Assembly (NCBI GenBank): GCA_017591395.1
Contig: WEDG01001540.1
Span: 62,001 to 126,000, forward strand
DNA: 64,000 bases
Direction of reading: 5' to 3'
Origin: Schistocephalus solidus
Lineage: Eukaryota; Platyhelminthes; Cestoda; Diphyllobothriidea; Diphyllobothriidae
A program made the translations under genes and the position numbers. The notes beneath the pieces were generated by a model that searched no databases, was not told where the DNA came from, and saw only the letters and a list, made by a program, of their open reading frames with translations. Of this stretch, positions 1 to 10,600 are shown piece after piece; the first letter of the stretch is position 1; each line of letters starts with the position of its first letter.

Positions 1-333
1 CTTGACGATAACCAACGTGTCGTCTACGTAACGGCGCCATAAGATAGGCTGCTGTTTGGGTGAAAGCCATCTTTTCTAGTTCTTGTAGGACCGATTCTGC
101 CTCTAAACCGGAGATCGGGGAGCCCATTGGAGTTCTCTTTATCTGTTCATAGGTTTCTCCGGCAAAGGTGAAGAAGGTCTTTTTAAAAATTCAAATAGCC
201 TCATAAGGTGTTCAATTTTGAGCGAAGTTTGGGTTTCTTCGTATAACTCCTTAAGTTTCCTGCGCAAGATTTCCTGTGCTAAAATCGGCGGAATGGATGT
301 GAATAATAAGTTGACGTCAAAAGAGACCATCAT
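1..333 (-). pseudogene. Penelope-like element reverse transcriptase fragment (broken, runs off left edge)
   Basis: Read on the minus strand, this is the middle of a Penelope-like element (PLE) reverse transcriptase. The start at 333 carries the family signature MVSFDV followed by LFTSIPP. A TPMGSPISGL block follows around 105-135, and the catalytic YVDD lies at 19-30 within WRRYVDDTLV. Three reading frames are needed. One base slips in the T/A run near 180-187, so the frame that starts with MVSFDV ends in KPMNR-stop. A second slip lies near 48-60, between AFTQ and the WRRYVDD segment. The catalytic residues themselves are intact. The rest of the element, including any GIY-YIG endonuclease, would lie left of the window. 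PLE assignment is by motif recognition; the copy is dead unless the slips are assembly errors. Confidence 0.8.
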
Positions 334-359
334 TTCGTGTGATTGAATCCTTCATCTTT

Positions 360-1617
360 AATGGGGCCCTTATGGAACTCTCACATACGTGAGATCTGAG
401 GCACATTTGCACTTAAAAATTAAGGTCGTCTGTAACACGCATATATGAACGGTCTAGCGTTGCCAGCCATTACACCCACCCCTACATCCTGTTGTCTTTA
501 TTTTGTCTCGCCATCGGAAGACGATGGGCGCGGAAAGACGCATCGCAACTCTAAGCTAAACTCACGTGTGAGTCGCGGCTGTGACTACAGCATGGGGCAA
601 CGGTGGGCCTTGTTGACCATGGATGTCACACAGGAAGGCCATCAGATACGTGCAGCGCTATGTAGAAGAACAGCGTTCATGGAATACGCGCCTTCTGCCA
701 TACACGCTTAAACACTTATTTGAGTCCCCGAAGACCTAAAATAATTAAATTAAATTAGGAGGATTCGGGATAGATCGCCGTTCTCGAGGCTCATCTAAAG
801 GAGCCTGTATAAAGCAAGCCGAACGTCGCACAGAAAATGACAGAACCAACGATCGCCACCCCTTGAAAAAATCTTTTATTTTGGAAACCTAGGGCAGCCA
901 CTGGTTGATCGGTTCAGCCAACATCAGAAACCAAATTTGACGAGGTGACGCGACTACACCTAAGAACCGTCCTGTACACATCGTACGGTCTAGGCCTTTC
1001 CTTCTCGTATTTGCTACTGCCGTGATCATGCCTACTCCAGCCAGGAGCGATAACCTTGCAGAAGGTATTTCATAGTGGATAGCGATCTAAGGTGGTTAGC
1101 TGAAGAGCCCGACATACTTTTTTTGTGCAATAAAAGAGACAGAATACAGATCATTGGATCCAAGGCGGCAATACTGAAGTCATGGATGATGGAGAACGTA
1201 CCTAAATGACCTCAGTCGTCTTTTTAGATGGCCTGAAATATCCTAACGATGTTGTTGCGACAAGCGCAGATCGTCTCATTCATTCACTCGAAGGATGCTT
1301 CTCAGGCAACAGTGAAACACGAACCGCCAGTCATTTTTCGTCTAACACCCTTTATTCATACGTAGATACACTAATCGACATCCATCTGGCACCTGCGGAT
1401 CTTTGTGCCGATAGAGATACCGCACCGGGTTAATATACACGTTCTAAGACTGGCAAAAGCCAGCAAGCAGCATCGATTCAAATGACAAGTTTCTCCGTAC
1501 CCTGTCCGTTTGGTATACGGTATTTGAAACCCTGCACTTCATCAACCCGAATACAATAAACCACCGAAGCGACAACTGGAGAAAACTGTGGTCTTCGCAG
1601 TACTTCAGCATACGCCA
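360..1617. repeat. Interspersed repeat family R1, copy a
   Basis: This stretch aligns by eye with 11536-13676. The shared landmarks come in the same order. They are a start motif TTATGGAACT(C/A)TCACATACG at about 369, a block around CTCACGTGTGAG (about 562) and a GATCGCCA/CCTTGAAAA block (about 850). Then come GGATC(C/A)AAGGCGG (about 1158) and a CATCGATTCAAATGACAA block (about 1470). Copy b carries about 900 bp more in the middle. No open frame longer than about 90 codons is shared, so the family is probably non-coding or very old. A weak partial match to the start motif lies near 35228. The class is not recognised. Confidence 0.55.
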
Positions 1618-1747
1618 ACTGATTTAGCAACCTTGTCAAGCTGCACCAGCCCATAGCACGAGTAAGTTGAACGTTACTGCAGAGAGAGGTTTATTTTATC
1701 CTTTATTAGAATCCTAGTTTTGCAGTGACCTAACCCCGTGGGCATGT

Positions 1748-2093
1748 TGCAACGGGGAACCCCTCACGACTACACGCACGTGCGCACCAGTAGCTAGCTG
1801 GTTCTCGAAAATCCTGGTTGTCCACTCCGGTCAGGGTTGACTCACACATGACCTCGCTGGATGCCCTGTGATGACTCCGCACGGCCTCACACTGGTGACA
1901 CCACCCTCGCTGCCGGACCGGCTCTCGTCGGGTTGCCACCTTCTTCCAGGCCCTTCTTCCGATAACTCTGTACGGAATACACTATCCTCCCACAAGGCAT
2001 CCCACTTCTTTTCTTCTCATACGGAATAGGACTGAGGGTCGTGGTGGCTAGGGCCTCCCCTATCAACTTAGGCCTCTGCAATAATGGCGACTG
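1748..2093. repeat. Direct repeat DR, copy 1
   Basis: This ~345 bp copy is closely similar to 2588-2926 in the same orientation. It shares CGACTACACGCACGTGCGCA, the CTCGAAAATCCTGGTTGTCC block and a GCCACCTTCTTCCAG block. It also shares TGTACGGAATACACTATCC and the terminal TCCCCTATCAA. Differences are mostly substitutions and 1-2 base indels. The two copies are about 840 bp apart and flank an unrelated spacer, which could mean a pair of short LTRs or two nearby insertions. No gene is recognised in it. Confidence 0.6.
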
Positions 2094-2587
2094 CGACATG
2101 AGCGAACATGCAGGTGCTGGACGTGGCTAAGCTCTATCCTCGAAAATATCCCCTCTTGACTTACACAAAATTTTCTTGTGTTATTTGATGTGACCACGAT
2201 ATGGAGAATTTGAGTACCGACGCCTTGTCGTGATACGAGATGTAGGTCATCAATCAACATCAGCCCATCAAGCCCTGACCATGATTTTGTTCCAATCCAA
2301 AAGAAAAGCCCTCCATCCGGATCTACTTTCCAATATCCGATATTTTAATTTTACTAAGAGCAGTTTATCCTCACTCAACCCCACAACTACCGACATGGCA
2401 TACGAATTCGCCATCGACGTGCAACTCTGCAACCCAACAACTCAACCTGGCTCCTTCCTGCCAGCTGCAGCCGCACACACTGTCCATAAAATTACCATTG
2501 GTACGCATCTCATTAACTCAATTTGACTATTCTTCCTCCGTTCGGATTTTGCACCCGAACTCTGGCCGGGAAGGAGACACTTTTAGA
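2094..2587. other. Spacer between the direct repeats
   Basis: This is AT-rich sequence with no credible gene. Its last ~70 bp (about 2513-2580, landmark CGTTCGGATTTTGCACCCGAA) match 55600-55672 (landmark CGTTCGGATTTTTCACTCGAA). That end therefore belongs to a dispersed repeat. Confidence 0.45.
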
Positions 2588-2926
2588 GATGGGACTCCGT
2601 GCGACTACACCCACGTGCGCACCAGTAGCTAGCTGGTTCTCGAAAATCCTGGTTGTCCACTCCGGTCAGGGCTGACTCACACATGACCTCGCTGGATGCC
2701 ATGTGATGACTGCGCACGGTCTCACACTTCGGACGCCACCTGCGCGGCCGGAGCTGCTCTCGTCCGGTTGCCACCTTCTTCCAGACCCTTCTTCCGATAG
2801 CTCTGTACGGAATACACTATCCTCCCACAAGGCGTCCCACTTCTTTTCCTCCTATATGGAGTCAGGCTTGAGGGTTGGGGCGGTTAGGGTCTCCCCTATC
2901 AATTTAGCCTGCTGCGATCGTTTCAC
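2588..2926. repeat. Direct repeat DR, copy 2
   Basis: This is the second copy of the repeat at 1748-2093, in the same orientation. It shares the CAGTAGCTAGCTGGTTCTCG and CGGAATACACTATCCTCCCA landmarks with only scattered changes. The short open frames here mirror those in copy 1 but carry no recognisable protein motif. Confidence 0.6.
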
Positions 2927-2934
2927 TGAATAAT

Positions 2935-5150
2935 TTTCGTCTGGTGTGGAGCTTGATTAAGGTCAGGCACCTTTAGCTGTTTACCAAAATCACATCGCCT
3001 AAGATGGTACGTGAGAGACGAAAAGAGCTGGTGCGAATAATACACAGTTGACCTACAGTAATCGATTTACTCCAACAATGGAAGACGAAATATTTTGGAG
3101 AGGCTTTCAGGGGCTCACTGATGAACGGTAATTGGCGTGTGACAACGAGGAAACTGTTATCCTTTAGAATTGTCTAACACAGAAGCCTTGGTGTATAAAG
3201 CACTGAAAGCCGTATTAGATGAGTATTCACCGCGGTGTCCACGCCTTAGAGTTAAGTATGGCATATTTCATTATGTCGAGGAGCGACAACAAGTCGGTAG
3301 TCCGAGGGAGCAGGGCGATATTGTCATCAGGCCAGGTTCAGGAACGCAACAGTCGAGTCGAATAGGTTCGCTTGCAGAGCAATGAGTGTAGGCTCTTAGT
3401 TCAACGGATTTAACGCCAGACTGTAAAAAAGGCGAAAGCACCGGTTGGGTTATAAACAGGAAAACTAGGAGGCAGAGGTGAAAAAGAATGTTTCCCGAGC
3501 TTTAAAAAGTAAAAATTAAATTTAAAAATAAAATAAAAGCTCGATGCAGTTGAAAAATTAGGCGTTAATAGTGATACCGAAAGATAAATAAATTTAATTC
3601 AACAAGGGTTTTAAAATGGCCATTTTATCGACGCGGCACATGAAAGTTCATGTCAGTCAGGTGAAACAAAAAGAAAACTTTTGGAAAATCAACAGTGTTT
3701 CCCAGAAGTTCCCGCAATATAGAGCTATAATACTGCTTTGGTTGACGCAAAAAGCCAGCAGGCTCAAAAATGTCTTAGGAGTCACATATGCTGTAAGACA
3801 CACGAGGAACATTAGCATATGTTACGGGCGAACTTTCAGATGATTACAACACTCCAGCGAGTGCCCCCAAGCGTCTATTGGCGAAGACCGCGAGCATTAA
3901 ACTCGCGGGAGTCTCATTTAGTAGATGTCATAGACAATTTCCCTAAATTAGCTCACGCCCCAGCCTAAACATCAGAAATGCCTGACAGTCATTTTATACA
4001 ACATGCAGACCTATCTCAGGATCTAGCACATGTGCCAGACCATCTAATGGATTTCTTCTAGCTTTTCAAAGTCACTTACCTAACAAAATTTCATCGACTG
4101 ACACACTACATAAACCATTTAAAACTCGGTGCGAAGCGTAAGATCCCAACATTTCACCACAACCTACTCCCCGTATTTGGTTTCCTTATAGTCCATCCGA
4201 AAAGGCTGAACCACAGAATTACGAATCTGCTTATAGAATGATCACCAAAACGTAATTGGGGCATAAGAATAACTGCTACGGCTCTTGCACTAGATGGCGT
4301 AACTCATGAAGCGTATTGACGGATATCTTGATGACCGTTTAGGTGCAACTCAAACGTTGTGCGTTTCACGTAGTGGCCTAATGCATTCCACAAAACGCCG
4401 TTTTATCATAAGAAATATGTTTCCAGGTAATTGTATGAAGGGTAGGGCTTCCAAATTTTAGTGGTAATCCGCATTAAACTGGTTTGCTGTGCTACTACTT
4501 GCCCTACACGACCCTTCTGCATCAGTGCGTTTTTTTCTATAAGAGGGTATTAGTCTCAGCAGGAAAGATTTGCAAACCACCTGGAAACACTGGTTTTGTT
4601 ATTCACTAAAAATGGCGAGAAACAGGATGGGGGTAACCCATGAGTTTCATAAAACGTGAATTACTTTTTAAAAAAGTTCCATTTTGTAAAGCTATGCGAG
4701 TTAATGCACTAAAAGCAATAATACTGCCTAAAAGTGATTCATTGTTCGAACATGCTTCTACATTTTCGGTCAAGGCTTAAATGTAACCACGAAAAAGTCT
4801 ACAATTGAGCAGTTATTTGACTTTTGAGTATGTAATAATATACTCCTTGTGCGGTCTAGTTTCTGCTAATACAAAATGTCGAAACGGGAACTGGTACGTT
4901 AGCAATTCGATCAATATTTAGGTATTTATTTGGCCGCTCTGCGGGAAGCGTAGAACAAAGAAAGCAACAATGACGAAAATAGCTCCCAAAATTGAGAGCA
5001 AAGGAGTTTTCCGTCTACGCCAAAGGGTCCAATTTCCTTGACTTTACTCTGGAAAATAATGAGGCAAAAGGACATTCTCCTTAAAAAAATACCTTAGCAA
5101 GACACCTTTTTAGAGGTTTGAGAACTGACCAAGATGAGACGAGCAATGAA
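2935..5150. other. AT-rich intergenic sequence, nothing recognised
   Basis: Both strands are dense in stop codons. Only short open frames without family motifs occur (for example 3170-3385 and 3616-3843). No tandem repeat, RNA gene or transposon motif could be recognised. Confidence 0.5.
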
Positions 5151-5157
5151 ACATGGT

Positions 5158-5372
5158 GTTTATTGGCCTGACGTTTCGGATTCTCGCTCGAGCATATCCT
5201 CAGCGACAGGTTCAGAAAGGGTAACTGGGGCACAAGGTGAGGAGTATTTATAGTACGCATGTGATGACATTACCACTACGTACTGCTCACCTTGTGCATC
5301 TGTCACCCCTTTCTGCAACAGTCACTGATGATGGGTTCGAGAGAGAGAATCCGAAACGTCAGGCCAATAAAC
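5158..5372. mobile_element. Penelope-like terminal fold-back with hammerhead-like cores in both orientations
   Basis: The left arm (5158-5203) and right arm (5324-5372) are inverted copies. GTTTATTGGCCTGACGTTTC on the left is the exact complement of GAAACGTCAGGCCAATAAAC on the right. The right arm reads CTGATGA (5325-5331), then GGGTTC pairing with GAATCC as a stem, then GAAACGTC (5353-5360). This is the order of a hammerhead core. The same arrangement lies at the 3' end of the recognisable PLE at 51.4-52.1 kb, which identifies this as a PLE terminus without its coding part. PLE hammerheads are established knowledge; activity here is inference. Confidence 0.6.
5325..5372 (+). ncRNA. Hammerhead-ribozyme-like core (PLE terminus)
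   Basis: CTGATGA at 5325-5331 is followed by a six-pair stem II (GGGTTC 5333-5338 with GAATCC 5347-5352, one G-U pair). GAAA follows at 5353-5356 and CGTC at 5357-5360. Helix III would be the self-complementary ACGT, which fits dimeric hammerheads. Helix I is not obvious around this copy, so it may be inactive. Confidence 0.45.
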
Positions 5373-5538
5373 AAAATCCTCCAATGATCGCCTCTTCTTC
5401 TTCTGAACTTTTTCTGGAACTCGCCCGTTCGCTTCTACCAGTAACTTAACAAGAGCATGTTCGGAAAGAACGTGAAATGCGACCCACCTCAGTGAACAAA
5501 GGATAGGTCAGCGTGTAATACGCGACCGTACTATAGTG

Positions 5539-5884
5539 CCAACATAACCCTAACTCTACTCATTCTGCTCGTTAGGGTTAGCATTCGTTGCCGGGTTAGT
5601 AGGGTCACACACTATATTACGTTGGCAGTAGGATGACCGAAGTATCGAGTCAAATGGCAACTTTCGAAGCGGCGACGATTAGGACGCAGCGGTAGTTTTC
5701 AAACGCATCCATTTTATCTTAGACACGTCAAGGGTCTAGATAAGTGGTCAGGTCAACTAGGAATGATATCACGCATATTGGTCGGCATGAGGTAAAGCCA
5801 TCGGATCTTTTGTGTGACCCCTGCTAACCCGACAACAAATGCTAACCTTAACGAAAACAATGGATAGAGTCAGGATTAGGTTGA
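5539..5884. repeat. Inverted repeat with ~73 bp arms
   Basis: Arm 5539-5610 is the reverse complement of arm 5812-5884 with scattered mismatches. For example, GTTAGCATTCGTTGCCGGGT on the left corresponds to the complement of ACCCGACAACAAATGCTAAC on the right. The loop is about 200 bp and carries no open frame. The shape is that of a fold-back or MITE-like element. No target-site duplication was confirmed. Confidence 0.6.
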
Positions 5885-5889
5885 TGCTC

Positions 5890-7120
5890 TCCTTTTCTTT
5901 CATCAATAAAAATCCTATTACCACCGGTTCCGTACTACTCGCTGACCTACCCTTTGTTTCCTGAGTAGGGTCACAACTTACATTCTGGTCACATGTTCGC
6001 ACAAGCCTTTGTATTAGACATCCGTGTTCTTCAGAAATGAGATTTAATGAGTGGAAGGGTCGAAAAATATGATACAAACTGTCACCTGCATAAGAGACAG
6101 CTAGGCAAATTCTTTTCCAAAAAATATCTTAATTTGTAGGATTTAATATGTCCATTGAGAACAGAGAAAAACGAAGCAAACTAATGAAAATTTAGAGTAA
6201 ATTCTGTAAATCAATGGAATCCAACATCGTAAAAATACGCAGAAATTTCACTGAAGAAATGCTCTCTTTACACACATGATCCCTCTTGATCCCCCCCTTG
6301 GTTATGTGGCCCGACGAAAACTCGAATGCCGACGACGTCCTTATCCGCGAAATTGTCTTTGCTCTAGCCAACGTCGTCTTGAAAAAATCTTAAAAACGGA
6401 AAAATTGCATCGAACTCTCGCATCGCCATTTTCGGACACAATGTCGGACATTTGGCAGTTAACTAACGGATAAACTGCCCGGTATCTCAAATTATCGGAG
6501 AGGGTATTTAAGCGGAAGCGGTCTAAAAAGACGATCTGTTAACGTTGGTGCGCTCATGGCGCTGTTGATAGGAACAAGGTTAATGTACTTCTAGTAGGTG
6601 GAAATTTCGCTCATTCAATAGGAATTCTCGCGTTTTCCGCCTTACAGCTCTTCTTTACGAATCAGTTATTTGTAACCAGCATAACTTTACTGTCAATATT
6701 TGTTTTGTTTTCATTTAACGGAAAGTTGTTTATTATTAACCGGGAGGCTGGAAGATGCATATGGGCCGGTTTCCAATCAAGTTAAGATTTTTGCAGTTAA
6801 CTTAAGCGCATGCCATGAGTTACACAACGCAATGTCGATTCGAAGAGGAAAACGTTTGCTGCCTACGAAGGGCAGATATTCTATAATGGGATTAAAAATG
6901 TAAAAAAAGAAGCAGTCTGCTATTAACAGTTTTTTTTGGAAATCAGGAGCAATGGAGCAAAATAAGGAATCTTAACATGATCTTGCCCTCATTTTCGAAG
7001 CACACCGGGTTCATGTAACCAAAAATACATACGCCTAACAGGCCGAGAAAGACTGTTTGGTAGGCAGACATGGCAATGAGTATCCAAAACGCAGAACCAG
7101 GTCTCTAGCAGCAGTACAAG
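5890..7120. other. Intergenic sequence, nothing firm
   Basis: This is AT-rich DNA downstream of the minus-strand gene. A TTTATT at about 6728 would read AATAAA on the minus strand and could serve that gene, but this is speculative. No other feature was seen. Confidence 0.35.
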
Positions 7121-7239
7121 ACTCGGGGGAGGGATTGGCGCTTAGGGAGGTGACTCTGTAAAGCAGAACTCTGAGTTGGAGAAAAGGAAAAAGTACTGAT
7201 ATCAGGTGTGCTGTTAGCATGTCAATAAAAAGAAAATCC

Positions 7240-7261
7240 GAGGAGGAGGAGGAGGAGGAGA
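7240..7261. repeat. (GGA)7 microsatellite
   Basis: Seven uninterrupted GGA units are seen directly. They lie within the predicted 3' part of the minus-strand gene. Confidence 0.85.
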
Positions 7262-7493
7262 GAGTACAAGGAATCGTCACAGGAACCCATGGGATGCGAC
7301 GAGTAAAGGCCAGCCTAGTCTAGCGAATGACTGAGGCAAAATCAAAGGAGCGAAGGGTAACCGGGAGTGAACTGCACGGTGGGGATGCAAAGTGAGTCAG
7401 CAAGGTTGGTCAATCAGGAAGGCGTCGAGGATAGGGAAATCGGCAGCTGCTTGGAAGGAAGATCGCAGGGATTGAGCTCCGAGGGGGGATTAC

Positions 7494-7692
7494 CGAAAGA
7501 AAAGGACTGTGTCATAGAGTTGCAGGGCGTGTACTTGGAGGACGTCAAGTACCCAGCGTACATGGAGTTCGAGAGGGAGGTCCTGTAGTCCAACTGACAG
7601 GCCAAAAGTTCTGCCTCAATATTGAGACGCTGACTGAATTCATCGGCCGCCCGCTTCTTAGCATCGTTTAGCTGCTCGGATAAGTCATCCAC
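7494..7692 (-). other. Candidate exon of the minus-strand gene
   Basis: The acceptor TTAATTTAG precedes GTGGATGACTTATCC. The exon is open for 66 codons in phase 0 and ends TTTCG before GTAATC. It joins in phase to the exon at 9956-10338. It starts with the charged segment VDDLSEQLNDAKKRAADEF and ends in a Ser/Tyr/Thr-rich segment. Confidence 0.5.
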
Positions 7693-10600
7693 CTAAATTA
7701 ACGACAGTACAATAATAAAGTCGAAAAGTGGCACTGATATATAGACAGCCAAACTGATAGTGTACTTTTGATCGGTTAAACTCGGACCAAAATGCCTACA
7801 CAAGTTTGATTTCAACCTAAATATTCAATAGTTTTATCAAAGTCACCAGAAAATTGGAATAATTTGAAGAGTTTGGTAACTAGGGGTTGCAGACTTGTTA
7901 CTGCAGCCCACAGCGTGCCCTTTGAGGAAAAAAGATGATGAATTAGGAAAAGAGTATCCCCTTTAATTAGCAAAACAGCCTGGACAGCGACGAAACCATA
8001 AATGCATTTTTAAGTAGGTAAAAATGAATCGCGATTTTCCCTGTCATAACAGTTCATCGCATTGACCGCAGACGCACGCGAGGTGCAATAGAACTGGATA
8101 CGAGGCAAGCACACTCACAGAGGACCACTCAACCCTCATAAATCAGGGTCGAAGTTGAGCATACATGACAAATGATGGAGGGGTAGGAGTGACTTTAACA
8201 CACAAGTGCACAGCCCAAAAAGTGAGCTATCATGAGGATACTTTCATGCACAACTAATGTGACACCACTGAGTTAACAAGGATGCTGGTACGGTAAAAGA
8301 ATGAAGAGGGTACCAGGAGGCTTTTTATGACACAAACGCACATTTGACCGAAAACTCCAAGCCAAGGCTATCCAGGTCTATTTAGACACTCCAACCAAGA
8401 TGACGAATAAAGATCAGAATAGGTATCTTGAAATAGGCCTTCGTGCTTTGGACCATTATGAGGGAAATATATTATACAGTAAAGCTGCACAGAACATTCA
8501 ATGAGGTTTAAGGCGGTCAAGGTTTAAAAAATAACAGCAGAGGACTCAAGACAGGGTAAACGTAGCCATTTGAATATTTTCGGCTATTCCGAGTCGCACA
8601 CAACAGATGAGTAAAAAGGGACACAATGACAACTAAATACCGCTCTTGAGCGAGATACTAGACAGCATCGCGCAAAACAATGGTACTACCATGGGGCAAT
8701 CAAGGCAGCAACTTAGCGACAAAGGTTTATTTCGAACCTGTTGGTTACAGAGCTCACAGGAGCGTGATTTATGGTAACAGAGCGAGAGTAGAGAACAAGT
8801 AGGTAGTCTTGGCTAGTGTGAATGATAGACGGTGGTGGTTTTTTGCAACGGGATATGAAGCCTTTTGACTGTCAGTGAAGCCTTGAGAAAGGGCGTGCCA
8901 GTTTTTATGATTTTTGTCCAAACTGTTGGGCTTGCTTTTGCACTACTGTACTACAAGGAACTGGAGAGGATTCAACCGAGCAATAGCCCTACTAAGTCGA
9001 TAGAGTACACTCATTCAACGAAATAACGCGCCAAGTCACAAATCGTGGATCAAATGGATATAAATTCATAAATTCAACGGAATAGAAGCTGCTCCAAATC
9101 GAAGGGTAGGCCGATAGGCTGATCAAGGGTTATCCTAAGAAATGGCGAATTCTTTGGCGAAAATTAATCCGAAGTGTTACGACGAAAAAAAGCAACCCAA
9201 GAAGTTACACAAAGATGGATTTCAGTCAAAGAACTAGAGCCAGCATACATTTTTTTAATTGTACGTAAGGGAACCTGAACTGAAAAGAAGAAACTAGATA
9301 CGACCTAGTACGGTTAAGAACAACCGATGATTTTGAGGTTCATGACCCAACTACCCACGTAAAAAGACCCAAACCCATTGAAAAGGAGCTCGTGCATCTA
9401 CCACATGGATTTAAGAGAATTTATGGACGTTTTACAGAAATAATTACCCCATGTTACTTGCTACCTGAAAATGCTGCATGACAAAACTGGCATAACTTCA
9501 GTTCGTTACCCAAAAAATATTCCAAGAGGCTTCATGTTATCTCACTTTATCCTGCACAATTGAAAAAAGCACTTAACGCGTGCACGAATGCTTGCTGGGC
9601 AGCTTTTCTGTACAGAATAAGCACACAGAATTACATTGTAAAACCCTTTTGTACAAAGATGGTTGTAAAGATTAGCACCATGCAGCATTAAATGTGATTG
9701 CTAAATTAATCTTTCAGCACGCTTCATAGTAGAAAATAGAGAAATATGTGCTACCTATGTACAGTATTCCGACATCCAAAAGTTACAACGGGACAATTAT
9801 TCAAGGTGCGCTCTTGGTAAAGCGTACACATAGAGGTGCAGATGACTCAGTTGGCAACGACACCCAAATAGACAGAAAGATGTAAGTACTGAAAGAATCC
9901 GCAAAATTCTACGATAAGTAAACAAGGAAATCAGAAAAAGAGAATTCAGGCTTACCATTTTAGTGAGCTCTCGAATTCGAATGGACGACTCTTCCAGAAG
10001 CTGGTCCTGGCTTTTGGGATATTTTTTTGCAAGACAAACAGCGTCAGCGCCCGTGGAAAGAGTCCTGCAGAAAGTCCAGTCCGAATGCTCGGGATCCCAG
10101 TCAGCAACACAGGGACCATTGGTAGTTCGCAGCAGAGGAGTGGAGAGCTTTCGATCCAGGAAAGCGGTATTCAGGGCTGCAGTACCAAGGGCGTGTTTTT
10201 CGTCAAAATGACAGGATTTAAGGAAACGGTAAGGGCGCATCAGTTCCAGCCGACGGTGGAGTTCAGAAAGCCGCAGATCACAAATGGAACGTTCATCATC
10301 CATTTCAGGCAGTTCGGCTTGAGCAGACTCCAAGAAACCTGGTAAAAATAAAAAGTAAACACGCCAGGTGGCAGGAAACAATATACCTGAAGAAGGAACT
10401 GGACACAGAAAACTTGCAAAAAAGAAAACAACAGCGCAGACCCGGCGCACAGGGTACTGAAAAATACACAAGATAAGGGTGGGGTCTTAGAGTTCGTATC
10501 AGCCTCCATGGGGACAAATTTAGTCGACTCCAATTATCAGCCTTGTGTCCAGCAAATAGATCCCCAGGAGATGTTCAATTAGCGTTATGTCCACCTATTC

